DNA of 64,000 nucleotides from JBFHIJ01 sp963678775 (GCA_963678775.2 CAXXGR010000002.1:62001-126000), one strand, 5' to 3'; positions 43,499 through 52,675 are shown, counted from the stretch's first letter. Notes: a model not told the origin generated them from the letters alone. Numbers and translations are program-made.

Positions 43499-44818
43499 AT
43501 GGACAAGAATCGTGTTGTTATTATTGGTGCTGCAGGTCGTGATTTCCACAACTTCAACACTATGTACAGAAATGATGAAACTAACGAGGTAGTGGCTTTT
43601 ACCGCTGCTCAAATTCCTGATATTGATGGTAGAAAATACCCCGCTTCACTAGCTGGCGAACTATACCCTGATGGGATTCCGATTTTGGCAGAATCAGAAT
43701 TGGAAAAAATCATCAAAGAACATAAAGTACACGAATGTGTTCTCTCATACTCTGATTTACCTTACGATACAGTAATGCACATTGGCTCTCGCGTAATGGC
43801 TGCAGGTGCTAAGTTTTCCATGATGGGCTCCTGTCCTACTATGATACAATCTACTAAGCCGGTTGTTTCTGTTTGTGCTGTTCGTACAGGTTGTGGGAAG
43901 TCTCAAACTACTCGTGAAGTAGTCCGCCAACTTATAGCAATGGGTAAAAAGGTAGTTTCTATTCGTCACCCTATGCCTTATGGTGACTTAGAAGCTCAAA
44001 AAGTGCAACGTTATGCTAAAATCGAGGACTTAGTTAAACACAAATGTACTATCGAAGAAATGGAAGAATATGAGCCACATATTGCTATGGGTGGTGTTAT
44101 ATACTCCGGTGTGGACTATGAAGCAATTCTTAGAGAAGCTGAAAAAGAAGCTGACGTTATCGTCTGGGATGGTGGCAATAATGATATGAGTTTCTACAAG
44201 CCAGATTTAAATATTGTAGTTGTTGACCCATTGCGTCCTGGCCATGAAATAGCATACTATCCGGGTGAAGTAAATCTTAGAATGGCTGATATTGTTGTTG
44301 TAAATAAAATAGATTCAGCTTATCCGGAAGATATTGATCATGTACTTGATAACATTAGAGAATATAACCCGACAGCAGAAGTAATCATGGCAGCGTCTTC
44401 TATTGTAGTAGACAAGCCTGAACTAATCAGAGGTAAAAAAGTGCTTGTGGTTGAAGATGGTCCTACGTTAACTCATGGAGAAATGGATCTTGGCGCAGGT
44501 ATCGTAGCAGCTCGCAGATATGGTGCGATTGCACTTATTGACCCTCGTCCATACACTGTTGGCAAAATCACAGAAACATTTGATAAATATCCTGAAATAG
44601 GGATTTTACTTCCGGCGATGGGATACGGCATCGACCAAATGAAAGACTTGGAAACTACTATCAATAATACGTATTGTGATTCTGTAGTTATCGGCACACC
44701 GATTAACTTAAATCGCTTTATCAAGATTGACAAGCCAAGTGCAAGAGTTAGCTATGAACTTACAGAAATTAGCTCTCCAAAAATAGGAGATTTGCTTAGA
44801 CAAAAATTTGGCAAATAG
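43499..44818 (+). CDS. Cyclic 2,3-diphosphoglycerate synthetase-like GTPase
   Basis: A 439-aa protein. It opens 'NRVVIIGAAGRDFHNFNTMY' (Rossmann-like, about 4-23), has a P-loop variant 'VRTGCGKSQTTR' (about 130-141), and 'WDGGNNDMSFYKPDLNIVVV'. These match the cPGS-like family, first studied in thermophilic methanogens, where the product is the osmolyte cyclic 2,3-DPG. Bacterial members are uncharacterised. The true start is ATG 43499, after GGGAG; the open frame extends upstream without family similarity. It is monocistronic with a terminator. I cannot tell whether it makes cDPG here. Confidence 0.82.
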   Translation: MDKNRVVIIGAAGRDFHNFNTMYRNDETNEVVAFTAAQIPDIDGRKYPASLAGELYPDGIPILAESELEKIIKEHKVHECVLSYSDLPYDTVMHIGSRVMAAGAKFSMMGSCPTMIQSTKPVVSVCAVRTGCGKSQTTREVVRQLIAMGKKVVSIRHPMPYGDLEAQKVQRYAKIEDLVKHKCTIEEMEEYEPHIAMGGVIYSGVDYEAILREAEKEADVIVWDGGNNDMSFYKPDLNIVVVDPLRPGHEIAYYPGEVNLRMADIVVVNKIDSAYPEDIDHVLDNIREYNPTAEVIMAASSIVVDKPELIRGKKVLVVEDGPTLTHGEMDLGAGIVAARRYGAIALIDPRPYTVGKITETFDKYPEIGILLPAMGYGIDQMKDLETTINNTYCDSVVIGTPINLNRFIKIDKPSARVSYELTEISSPKIGDLLRQKFGK

Positions 44819-44840
44819 AGATAGCTTTTTATAAGATTAT

Positions 44841-44880
44841 TGTCGCTCAGTGAACAAAAACTCTGAGCGACTTTTCTTTT
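44841..44880 (+). terminator. Terminator of the cPGS-like gene
   Basis: GTCGCTCAG and CTGAGCGAC form a 9-bp stem with an 11-nt loop, followed by TTTTCTTTTT. Confidence 0.88.
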
Positions 44881-44944
44881 TGCAAATCAATCTGATTGGC
44901 TTATATTGAGAATATAAAGTCTTCTTACCAATGAATACACATCT

Positions 44945-45694
44945 ATGAATATATTTATTACAGGTGCAAGCTCCGGTATAGGGAAAGCATTGACTTATGA
45001 ATTTTCGAAAAGAGGGCATAATCTGTTTCTTGCTTCGAGAAATACTGAAAAGCTTGAATCTATTATCAACGATATTAATCGACACAATCCCAATTCGGGC
45101 GATTTTACAAAATGCGATGTAACTCTCAAATCAGATATCGAACAAGCAATAAAAAGTGCTTATAAATCAATGAGGAGTGTTGATATTGCTATACTTAACA
45201 GTGGAGTTGGCGGAAAGTACTTCTTCAAGCAGCCCGTGGAATCTGACTTTAAGAATGTAATGGATACTAATTTCTATAGCGTTTTGCACTGCATGGAATA
45301 CCTTGTGCCGCTTATGATTAATCAAGGGAAGGGGCATATATCTGTGGTGAGTTCTATGGCGGATGTTCGAGGTTTTGAAAGTTCCGCACCTTACGGAGCA
45401 AGCAAGGCGGCTTTAAGCATCGCGATGGAGTCTGCCAGAGCAGAACTTGCACCGCTTGGGATTACAGTCTCGACTATACGCCCGGGATTCGTAAAGTCCT
45501 CCATTACCGACAAAAATAAATTTAAAATGCCGTTCTTAATGGAGACAGAAATTGCTGCAAAGTTAATTGCTACAAACATCCTAAAGGGCAAAAAGCATAT
45601 CTATTTCCCTTGGCAGATGAGATATATTTCAAATTTACTCAGATGTCTGCCGGACAGTCTTTATGATAGATTAAACAAACACTTACGTGGGTAG
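44945..45694 (+). CDS. Short-chain dehydrogenase/reductase
   Basis: A 249-aa NAD(P)-dependent classical SDR. 'FITGASSGIGKALTYEFSKR' (about 4-23) is the dinucleotide site (TGxxxGIG). The catalytic residues are Ser in 'SVVSSMADVRG' (about 138), Tyr in 'SAPYGASKAAL' (about 151), and Lys in the YxxxK motif. 'RPGFVKSSI' closes the cofactor loop. Substrate is unknown. The Asp-to-Arg-type pattern after the glycine motif ('ASRN') fits NADP+. It is a single-gene unit; a dispersed repeat copy begins 34 nt after the stop. Confidence 0.88.
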   Translation: MNIFITGASSGIGKALTYEFSKRGHNLFLASRNTEKLESIINDINRHNPNSGDFTKCDVTLKSDIEQAIKSAYKSMRSVDIAILNSGVGGKYFFKQPVESDFKNVMDTNFYSVLHCMEYLVPLMINQGKGHISVVSSMADVRGFESSAPYGASKAALSIAMESARAELAPLGITVSTIRPGFVKSSITDKNKFKMPFLMETEIAAKLIATNILKGKKHIYFPWQMRYISNLLRCLPDSLYDRLNKHLRG

Positions 45695-45727
45695 GATATT
45701 ATACTCAAAAATGTTATTAGAACAGAC

Positions 45728-45878
45728 AAAAATACATTTAAGCCATCGAATTGAAAGGGATTGAACCCCCTTGTTCAATTAGGAATTACGTAATATTTTC
45801 TAACAAGAATCAGGGAATATGTTCCGAAGTTTATAGTCATTCACAGCACTTTTGATCACATCTAATGACAATTTCTAA
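45728..45878 (+). repeat. Dispersed hairpin repeat, copy D
   Basis: Reads 'TTTAAGCCATCGAATTGAA', then AGGGATTGAACCCCCTTG with the flanking arms AATTGAA...TTCAATT forming a 7-bp outer stem. 'GAATTACGTAATATTTTCTA' and the tail 'CACATCTAATGACAATTTC' follow. It lies between convergent genes and directly after the SDR stop, with no other terminator visible there. Confidence 0.82.
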
Positions 45879-46110
45879 CTAACAAAACTTTATATTGTTG
45901 CTTATAACTAATGTAGAGCAAAATCATGGACTTGCTCTACGCATCTACAGAACGAGTACTACATAGTTGGAAACAATCAGTTAGCTTCTTTTTGCCACAA
46001 ACACTTGATACAATCTCAAAAAAAACGAGATAGCTAAAACAGTAATCTTAAGTTAGCAAACCATATTTGAGTCGCAGCATTGTTTCTTATGCTTTTTGGA
46101 CTCTCTTTAT

Positions 46111-47028
46111 TTATAAAATGGCACTGTCTTTCTCTTTTGTACTTTTGTTTTTTGAATTGACAAAATAGATAGAGGACAGAATAACAACTAAGCCCACTAT
46201 GTGCAACAACCCAACACTTTCACCATCAAAAGCTCCCCAAAGCAATGCTACAATAGGAATAAGGTAAGTAACAAAAGAGGCAAAGAGAGGGTCTGATTTT
46301 TGTATAAGCTTAGCAAATAAATACTGGGCAAATGCAGAGCCTATAACTGCCAGAATTAATATAGCCCCTAAGGAATAATATACCTGTTTGGAATCAAAAT
46401 CAATAGTAGAAGTGTCAGTAGTTACTAATATCCCGAGCGCAGGCAAAGCCATCAAACCAAACGCAAATGCAGCAAGATCTTTACTGTCGTAATCTTGAAG
46501 TTTCGCTTTTAGTAGATTATCTGAAATCCCATAGCATAAAGTTGCAACCACGACTAACAAGCCCCAAGCATTATTTATATCAAAGGCGAAGGCATCTCCA
46601 CCGGATCTGGCAAAAGTTATAATAATAGCTCCGGTCAATCCAATTACAACTCCTAAGATTTTTTTTAAATTGAATTGCTGTGAGAAGGCAAAGATTCCGA
46701 TAATCAGAGTCCAAAGAGGAACCAAAGAATTTAATATACCAGCCATAGAGCTTTGGATATGGCTTTGGGCGAATGTATAAAGAAAAGGAGGCAAACCGAC
46801 TCCAAATGCACCATAGAAAAATAATATTTTATATTCTCTAAAAGTAAATTTCTTCAGTTTTCTTAAAAAAAATGGCAAAAATACGAGAGCCGAAAACAAA
46901 ATACGCAAAGCACCTACCTGCTCAGGAGAAAAACTAATAAGCCCCCATTTCATTAATATAAATGAACTACCCCAAATTAGACTTAGTATAAATAGGATTA
47001 TATATGATTCTACAGATTGCTTTTCCAT
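46111..47028 (-). CDS. EamA/DMT-family transporter
   Basis: About 305 aa, ten predicted transmembrane helices in two repeats of five: 'LSLIWGSSFILMKWGL' near the start and 'TYLIPIVALLWGAFDGESV' in the second half, both typical of EamA domains (RhaT/YdcZ-like drug/metabolite exporters). Substrate unknown. I start at ATG 47028 (MEKQSVESY); AAGAAG is 4 nt upstream. A basic C-terminal tail faces the cytosol. It is a single-gene unit; a dispersed repeat lies beyond its stop. Confidence 0.87.
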   Translation of the reverse strand: MEKQSVESYIILFILSLIWGSSFILMKWGLISFSPEQVGALRILFSALVFLPFFLRKLKKFTFREYKILFFYGAFGVGLPPFLYTFAQSHIQSSMAGILNSLVPLWTLIIGIFAFSQQFNLKKILGVVIGLTGAIIITFARSGGDAFAFDINNAWGLLVVVATLCYGISDNLLKAKLQDYDSKDLAAFAFGLMALPALGILVTTDTSTIDFDSKQVYYSLGAILILAVIGSAFAQYLFAKLIQKSDPLFASFVTYLIPIVALLWGAFDGESVGLLHIVGLVVILSSIYFVNSKNKSTKEKDSAIL

Positions 47029-47103
47029 TTTGCTTCTTGTTAGTTTGAAAAGAAACAAAAGTATTTAAATAGTCTATAAAAGCAAAGAGATAAAACTAAA
47101 CAC

Positions 47104-48405
47104 TTAAAAAGCAATGCCTTGTTTTTTTAGCCATTGTTTAACTTGAATAGAAGCTCTGGAGTTAGAAGGTGTAAACTCTAAAAACTTTATAAAGTCTTTC
47201 CCTGCATCGTCAAGCATTTTCTCAGCTCTAAAAGCAATTCCTCTATTCATATAAGCCTGAGCACTATCCGGCTTTAGCTCTATTGCCAGAGTAAAGTCTT
47301 CCAACGCTTTTTTATAGTGTTTGATTTTCATGAAGGAGTTGCCTCTGCCAATATATCCTTGAAAAAGGCGAGGATTAACTGTTATTGCTTTACTATATTC
47401 TTTTATTGCTTCTTTAAACTGTCCCAAATTAAAATAGGAATTAGCAATGCCAAGGAAAGCGGTTTCCAACAGAGGATCCATTTCAAGAGCAAATGTAAAA
47501 TCATTGATTGCTTCAGAAAACTGCTTATTGTTGTAATATGCATTGGCTCTATTATAATATAGTCTGGCTGATTTCGGGTTCAAATCCATTGCGCGAGTAT
47601 AATCTGCAATAGCTTTATCATATTGCTTTAAAGCAAAGTGAGCAATGCCTCTGTTATTATATGGATCAGCTAGAGTTGGGTTTAATTCAATGACTTTTTT
47701 GAAGTCTTCTATGGCAGCTTGATAATCTTTTTGCTTACTATGGACTAACCCTCTATAATTATACGGTATCCATGCATCCGACTTAACACTAATCGCAGAA
47801 GTGTAATCCTTAATTGACTGGGAATAATTACCCAAAGCTCCATGAGCTATACCACGTGAAGTATAAGCTTGCTCATTAGATGGATCAAGTTCAAGTACTT
47901 TTTTATAATCAACTATTGCTGTTTCAAATTCGTGTTGTTCAAAGTAGCAATTTGCACGGTTAAAATAAGCGAGCATATAAGTTTGATTTTTTTCAATAGC
48001 TACTGAAAAATCTTCAATAGCTCCTTTGAAATCTTTAAATACCTTTCTGCACATACCGCGTTTGTAATACGCAAAAGATAAATCAGGATTGAGCTCAATA
48101 GCTACAGTCAAATCATCGGCAGCATTTTGATAATGTCTGATCTCATAATAAGCTGAGCCACGCTTAAAGTAGGCAAAAGAAAACTCTTTATTTAGGATAA
48201 TGGCATTATTATAATCAGGAACTGACTCCTTGTATTTATCCATAGCAAATAAAGCATTTCCTCTCTTAAAGAAAGCAAAAGCTGCTCTTGGATTTAAATC
48301 AATAGCTCGGGAAAAGCATTCTACTGCTTTTTCGAAGTCTTGGGCTTTGTAAAACTCATCGCCTCGGTCAATCCAAAGTTCAGAGTCCTGCATATTATTT
48401 GCCAT
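47104..48405 (-). CDS. TPR-repeat protein
   Basis: A 433-aa protein made almost entirely of about twelve 34-residue tetratricopeptide repeats ('AFAFFKRGNALFAMDKYKES', 'LADPYNNRGIAHFALKQYDK'). Each unit keeps the 'A-x-x-x-x-x-G/R-x-A-x-x-x-x-x-x-Y/F-x-x-A' pattern. No signal peptide, so it is probably cytosolic and acts as a protein-protein scaffold. The AGAGGT site before ATG 48405 fits. Partner unknown. The very regular repeats suggest recent duplication within the gene or strong structural constraint. Confidence 0.88.
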   Translation of the reverse strand: MANNMQDSELWIDRGDEFYKAQDFEKAVECFSRAIDLNPRAAFAFFKRGNALFAMDKYKESVPDYNNAIILNKEFSFAYFKRGSAYYEIRHYQNAADDLTVAIELNPDLSFAYYKRGMCRKVFKDFKGAIEDFSVAIEKNQTYMLAYFNRANCYFEQHEFETAIVDYKKVLELDPSNEQAYTSRGIAHGALGNYSQSIKDYTSAISVKSDAWIPYNYRGLVHSKQKDYQAAIEDFKKVIELNPTLADPYNNRGIAHFALKQYDKAIADYTRAMDLNPKSARLYYNRANAYYNNKQFSEAINDFTFALEMDPLLETAFLGIANSYFNLGQFKEAIKEYSKAITVNPRLFQGYIGRGNSFMKIKHYKKALEDFTLAIELKPDSAQAYMNRGIAFRAEKMLDDAGKDFIKFLEFTPSNSRASIQVKQWLKKQGIAF

Positions 48406-48527
48406 AAATACCTCTGTATATTTTGAACTAAAGCATCAAAATTAGTGCCAAAATAGACTATTATGATAGTCTATTTTAAATACGTACCAAAAGTATTTAT
48501 CTTGTTATATGTAAAACAATAGAAAAA

Positions 48528-49007
48528 TCATATTTTATATTTTCTTTGGGTTTCTCGTTTTTGCTCTCTTTCCTTGATTGCTTCCCTTTTATCATATTTT
48601 TTCTTAGGTTTGGCAACGCCTAGCTCTACTTTAGCAAAAGGGCCGGAGAAATAAATGCGAAGAGGCACTATTGTCATGCCTTTTTCTTGTGTGAGGTTGC
48701 GAAGTTTTTTAATTTCGTTATGATTAATAAGTAGAACCCTATCACGTTTTGGTTTGTGATTTTGGATATTACCATGTGTGTATTCGTTTATGTGGCAGTT
48801 ATAGAGTATAAATTGATTGTCGTCTTTATTTTTGAATGCAGCGTAAGCATCTACAAGGCTGCATTTGCCTTGTCTGAGCGACTTTACTTCAGTGCCCTGC
48901 AAAGCAATACCCACTTCTAAGGTAAAAACAATGGAAAAATCATGTCGTGCCTTTCTGTTGCTGGCGACTAATTTTTCTTCTCTTTCAAATGTATCACTTG
49001 CTATCAT
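48528..49007 (-). CDS. smpB: SsrA-binding protein
   Basis: SmpB binds tmRNA and rescues stalled ribosomes (trans-translation). The 159-aa protein shows 'ASNRKARHDFSI', 'LEVGIALQGTEVKSLRQGKC' (about 30-50), 'YNCHINEYTHGN', 'KRDRVLLINHNEIKKL' and the basic tail 'KKYDKREAIKEREQKR', which enters the A site. The alternative name of the tmRNA (ssrA) gene is not in this window. The gene lies upstream of a convergent tRNA and its terminator. Confidence 0.95.
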   Translation of the reverse strand: MIASDTFEREEKLVASNRKARHDFSIVFTLEVGIALQGTEVKSLRQGKCSLVDAYAAFKNKDDNQFILYNCHINEYTHGNIQNHKPKRDRVLLINHNEIKKLRNLTQEKGMTIVPLRIYFSGPFAKVELGVAKPKKKYDKREAIKEREQKRETQRKYKI

Positions 49008-49055
49008 TTATATATTCTATATTTTACTTCTACAGACTTACCATAATATACAAAA

Positions 49056-49082
49056 AAATCCTTCGACATTGTCGAAGGATTT
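49056..49082 (-). terminator. Terminator of the tRNA-Gln gene
   Basis: AAATCCTTCGAC and GTCGAAGGATTT form a perfect 12-bp stem with a 3-nt loop, directly after the tRNA. T follows on the minus strand. Confidence 0.93.
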
Positions 49083-49083
49083 G

Positions 49084-49156
49084 CTGCCCCGTCAGGGCTC
49101 GAACCTGAACTCTTCTGATCCAGAATCAGACGTGTTGCCTGTTACACCACAGGGCA
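49084..49156 (-). tRNA. tRNA-Gln (anticodon CTG)
   Basis: Folded by hand on the minus strand. Acceptor TGCCCTG pairs with CGGGGCA (one G-T). The D-arm is around 'GTGTAACAGGCAACAC'. The anticodon arm is TCTGA-TTCTGGA-TCAGA, giving anticodon CTG (decodes CAG, glutamine). The T-arm is TCAGG-TTCGAGC-CCTGA. The 73-nt molecule has discriminator G; the CCA tail is not encoded. The anticodon positions 32-38 read TTCTGGA, as expected for tRNA-Gln. Confidence 0.93.
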
Positions 49157-49432
49157 GTGTTGCTCTCAAGGAGTGATTCCAATTTATGGCTTTTATTCCA
49201 AAAAAACAAATATATTTTTCTGCCGTGGACAAAATATTTTACATTATTTGAACCAAAATAACCACTATTTTGAGGTGATATAGACTTAACCACCAATATT
49301 ATAAGTATTGTAGGAAATCTGAAAAAATATAATAAGCTACATAATTATTTTTGAAAAAATATAGGAAAAATCTAATTGGTTTTGAAATATCACAAAAAAA
49401 TAAAAGATATAATAAAATACCTCCACAGAATA

Positions 49433-49463
49433 AAAAACCTCCGAAGACAATATCTTCGGAGGC
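49433..49463 (-). terminator. Second hairpin terminator
   Basis: CCTCCGAAGA and TCTTCGGAGG form a 10-bp stem with a 5-nt loop. A T-run follows on the minus strand. It is about 50 nt beyond another terminator at 49500-49533, so it may end a short separate RNA or act as a backup. Confidence 0.8.
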
Positions 49464-49499
49464 CGTTTCATTTAAGTATATATTCTTCAAGTATTTTTT

Positions 49500-49533
49500 T
49501 TAAAATTCCGGCACTGTGTTCGCAGTGCCGGGC
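49500..49533 (-). terminator. Terminator after the hypothetical gene
   Basis: CCGGCACTG and CAGTGCCGG form a 9-bp stem with a 6-nt loop, followed by AATTTTAAAAAAA on the minus strand. It lies about 50 nt past the stop of the 224-aa gene. Confidence 0.8.
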
Positions 49534-49582
49534 AGTATTTGGAGGTAATTCACAATACTGTATGTCTGTCAGTTGGCGTTCC

Positions 49583-50257
49583 CTATTTACGTTTCCTGTC
49601 GGAGTACAATAGGAACTTTTCAGCAGCATCCTTATCATCAGCAAAGACCAGCTTTGCAGCGTTGGACACTAATTCAAGCCTTTCCCACAATTTATTATAT
49701 GCAGCTATTCGCTCTTGAGTTTTAATCGGGCGCAGGCTTTTAATTTCAGCCTGCTTATTGATATTTATCTCCAGCTCGGAGATTGCCTTTTTAAAGTCCT
49801 TCAAACGATTTTCATCAAAGCCATTTGAGTGCAATTTTTCCAAATTCTCGGTTAAAAGAATTCGGACAAGGGTATTTTTCATAAGAGATAGCATTTTGGG
49901 AGCAGAGTATCTGACTTTAGAAAAATCTGACTTGCCAAAGGCTTTCATCTTTGCCCGATTTGCCGGAAAGCTAATCTTGGCGTACAGCAAAAGTATATTC
50001 ATCTGTTCAGTAGCATTCTGAAGAGACTTGTATAACATCTCGGTTTGCTTCTGCTGTACTCCGAGGACATCCCGGTCTTCCTCTATTTTTTTAAGAACGT
50101 TTAGCTCTTTCTTCCATTCATTCAAAAACTCATCATCAAGCTTCGGAAACAAAGATACAAACTTATCCTTGTTATTCCTATATAATTTTAAGATATTAAG
50201 CGATAAGTTTTCAACATCTTTATCCTGCAAATTATATCGTCTTGTATCTTTTATCAA
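49583..50257 (-). CDS. Helical protein of unknown function
   Basis: A 224-aa, Lys/Glu/Leu-rich cytosolic protein without signal peptide or membrane helix. It is almost wholly alpha-helical by pattern ('LNEWKKELNVLKKIEEDRDV', 'RLKDFKKAISELEININKQA'). I recognise no family. Positive and negative charges alternate, so coiled-coil interaction or nucleic-acid contact is possible. It is a single-gene unit ending in two consecutive terminators. A weak AT-rich start (ATG 50257) has no good ribosome site. Confidence 0.7.
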   Translation of the reverse strand: MIKDTRRYNLQDKDVENLSLNILKLYRNNKDKFVSLFPKLDDEFLNEWKKELNVLKKIEEDRDVLGVQQKQTEMLYKSLQNATEQMNILLLYAKISFPANRAKMKAFGKSDFSKVRYSAPKMLSLMKNTLVRILLTENLEKLHSNGFDENRLKDFKKAISELEININKQAEIKSLRPIKTQERIAAYNKLWERLELVSNAAKLVFADDKDAAEKFLLYSDRKRK

Positions 50258-50712
50258 TGTACTATTCCTGTTATGCTCTATGCAATATAGTATTATATTT
50301 TATACTATACAAATTATATTTAGAATAGAATAAATATTTTTACTATAAATAGGAATCTAATATAAAATATAACATAATGAATAGTTTCAGTATTATATAA
50401 TATTGCATCTAAACAATATAATATTGTATATGTACTTCTATAATTATAGAAATATAGTATTGTTAAGTAAATAATATATTTGCTGAAAAATATACATCTC
50501 TCTCTGCGCCTTTTCCTATTATTAAGTATTCTTTAAAGGGTAGACTTTAGGTATGTCTTCAGTGTCATAATCATGTTTTGGATTAATAGATATATTAATA
50601 TTTCTTTAAATTTAGTAATAGTTTGGTGGATTGGCTACAATATTCTAATTTAAAGACTTAGAACAACGAGATTTTGAATGATTATATTAATAAATGTGGA
50701 TTGGGAGTTATA
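50258..50712. other. AT-rich divergent intergenic region
   Basis: About 455 bp of A/T-rich DNA without ORF. It should hold the promoter of the PLP-enzyme gene. I see no SAM or other methionine-linked riboswitch structure. The stretch is low in complexity (many TATAAT-like words), so I do not call a promoter. Confidence 0.45.
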
Positions 50713-51900
50713 ATGCACGACGTAAGAAATGCTAAAGAGTACACTAAATGTATTCATGCCGGTACTAAACAAACACCTGAAGGTGCCGTAGTTACACCTA
50801 TTTACCAAACATCTACTTTCCGTTTTCAAAATGCAGATCACGGTGCAAGATTATTTAAAGGCGAGGAAGAAGGCTATATCTACACTAGAATGAGGAACCC
50901 TACTGTAGAAGCTATGGAAGATGCGGTTGCTATTTTAGAAGGTGGCTACAAAGCTTTAGGCGTAGCGACTGGTATGGCTGCTTCTCATACTATATTTACT
51001 GCTTTACTCAAAGCCGGTGATCATGTTGTATGTAGCAATGCTGTCTATGGCCCAACTTCTACTTTACTTCTTAATATTTTCTCTAAATTTGGTGTAGAAA
51101 CAAGTTTTGTTAATACTACTTATTTAGATGAAGTAAAAGGCGCAATGAAAGACAACACTGTGCTTGTGTTTGTAGAAACCCCTGCTAACCCTACTATGTG
51201 TATCTCTGATTTGGCTGCTATTGCTGATATAGCTCACTCTCATGGTGCCAAATTAGCTGTAGACAACACGTTTATGAGCCCAATCATGCAGTCTCCTTTC
51301 GAACTTGGTGCTGATTATATTATGCACTCTATGACTAAATCTTTGAACGGACACGCAGATGTGGTTGCCGGTGTTGTTATTGTTAAAAATGAAGAAGATT
51401 ATGCACACTTCAGAAAAACTTTAAATCACACTGGTGGCACTATTGATCCTTTCAATTCTTTCTTGGTACACAGAGGCATAAAAACTCTAAAAGTAAGAGT
51501 TGAAAAACAAGCTGAAAATGCTCAGAAAATTGCTGAATTTTTAGAAAATCATCCTAAAGTTGATTGGGTTAGATATCCTGGTTTGGCTTCTCACCCACAA
51601 CACGATTTGGCTAAAAAACAAATGAAAGGTTTTGGCTGCTTAATGTCTTTCGAGCTTAAAGGTGGCTTAGAAGCCGGTAGAACTATGATGGACAATGTTG
51701 ATGTTTATCAGTTAGCTGTTTCTTTGGGCGGTATCGAGTCATTGATCCAACACCCTGCTTCTATGACTCATGCAGGCATGACTAAAGAATGCAGACAAAA
51801 TGCAAATATCACCGATGGTTTGGTAAGAATCTCTTGCGGTCTTGAAGATGTAGAAGATCAAATCGCAGGCTTGGCTAAAGGCTTAGATATGATTAAATAA
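50713..51900 (+). CDS. Cys/Met-metabolism PLP enzyme (methionine gamma-lyase / cystathionine gamma-synthase type)
   Basis: A 395-aa fold-type I PLP enzyme. It shows 'TKCIHAGTKQTPEGAVVTPI' (about 12-31), 'QTSTFRFQNADHGARLFKG', the cofactor segment 'ATGMAASHTIFTALLKAGDH', and 'VDNTFMSPIMQSPFELGADY' leading to the Schiff-base Lys in 'SMTKSLNGHADVVAG' (about 203). The C-terminal 'SLGGIESLIQHPASMTHAGM' is typical. The presence of Cys in 'NHTGGTI' and the SLGG pattern fits methionine gamma-lyase more than strict synthase, but the reaction cannot be fixed from sequence. ATG 50713 follows GGGAG. The frame begins earlier at 50674. It forms a single-gene unit with a terminator. Confidence 0.87.
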   Translation: MHDVRNAKEYTKCIHAGTKQTPEGAVVTPIYQTSTFRFQNADHGARLFKGEEEGYIYTRMRNPTVEAMEDAVAILEGGYKALGVATGMAASHTIFTALLKAGDHVVCSNAVYGPTSTLLLNIFSKFGVETSFVNTTYLDEVKGAMKDNTVLVFVETPANPTMCISDLAAIADIAHSHGAKLAVDNTFMSPIMQSPFELGADYIMHSMTKSLNGHADVVAGVVIVKNEEDYAHFRKTLNHTGGTIDPFNSFLVHRGIKTLKVRVEKQAENAQKIAEFLENHPKVDWVRYPGLASHPQHDLAKKQMKGFGCLMSFELKGGLEAGRTMMDNVDVYQLAVSLGGIESLIQHPASMTHAGMTKECRQNANITDGLVRISCGLEDVEDQIAGLAKGLDMIK

Positions 51901-51926
51901 GTTTGCCATAAATGCAAATTTTAACA

Positions 51927-51966
51927 AAAAGCTATCTTGCTGTATAAGGCATGATAGCTTTTTTTT
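51927..51966 (+). terminator. Terminator of the PLP-enzyme gene
   Basis: AAAGCTATC and GATAGCTTT pair across a short loop (with 'TTGCTGTATAAGGCAT'), followed by a run of T. Confidence 0.85.
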
Positions 51967-51993
51967 AGACTATTATTTTTACTAAGTAAAAAA

Positions 51994-52022
51994 AGAGACT
52001 CCGAGGGTAGGGGGAGTCTCTT
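51994..52022 (-). terminator. Terminator of the hsp20 cluster
   Basis: AGAGACTCC and GGAGTCTCT form a 9-bp stem around 'GAGGGTAGGG'. A T-run lies on the minus strand, past the last hsp20 gene. Confidence 0.85.
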
Positions 52023-52106
52023 ATATTTTTCCGAACACTTATTTGTGTACGACTTTTCTTTATAAATACCTATTCCATTGCGTGCTTAGATAAGGTGTCG
52101 GAAATT

Positions 52107-52556
52107 TTAGTCAATTGTTATTTCTAATTCGTTTGGTTTTTCCGGTTCTGTTCTTAATATTTCCAAGTTTAGCACTCCGTTTTCATATTTAGCTTTAATG
52201 CTTTCTTTATCAACATTTTCAGGCAATATAAAAGAACGGGTAAAACTGCCATAAGTTCTTTCCGAGCGAATTAGGCGCTTGTCATCTTCATCCTTTTCTT
52301 CAAATACGCTTCTCTTTTCACCTGAAATGATAAGCATATTGTCGTCATTTACCTTAACCTTTACGTCTTCTTTCGCTATACCGGGGAGTTCCGCAGAAAC
52401 CCAAAATCTATCATCCTCTTCCTGTACGTCTATTTTTGGCATCCAAGCAGAAGTATTAAACACCATACTTCCTCTGTTAAATCCATCCATCCATCTGTCC
52501 ATTCTGCGGATTACACTGTCTACTCCGGTAAAAGGATCATATTTTACTAAAGTCAT
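52107..52556 (-). CDS. Small heat-shock protein Hsp20 (copy 3)
   Basis: A 149-aa alpha-crystallin-type chaperone. The domain spans about 40-140: 'WMPKIDVQEEDDRFWVSAEL', 'KVKVNDDNMLIISGEKRS', 'LIRSERTYGSFTRSFILPEN', 'KAKYENGVLNLEILRTEP' and an I-x-I-like 'LEITID' end. It holds denatured proteins in a refoldable state. It is the most downstream of three tandem copies. The AGGAG-type site is good. Its own short leader suggests it can be expressed with or separately from the others. It shares about half of its residues with the next copy. Confidence 0.93.
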   Translation of the reverse strand: MTLVKYDPFTGVDSVIRRMDRWMDGFNRGSMVFNTSAWMPKIDVQEEDDRFWVSAELPGIAKEDVKVKVNDDNMLIISGEKRSVFEEKDEDDKRLIRSERTYGSFTRSFILPENVDKESIKAKYENGVLNLEILRTEPEKPNELEITID

Positions 52557-52675
52557 TATACACCTCCGTAGGGTAATTTAACAAAACTATTTGGTCAATT
52601 ATTTAGGTAAAAGCTAAAATCCAATATTTCCAATCTTAATATTCAAAACTCGAACAAAATACAATCAATGTCATC

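Noticed and set aside
49299..49490. 63-codon minus-strand ORF
   Set aside because: It spans a terminator hairpin (49433-49463), so it is most unlikely to be translated.
50258..50712. Possible SAM riboswitch before the PLP-enzyme gene
   Set aside because: I looked for the characteristic paired helices and found only A/T-rich DNA without stable stems.
51994..52022. Inverted repeat as an operator for hsp20
   Set aside because: It lies at the 3' end of the cluster and has terminator form, so control of initiation is unlikely.
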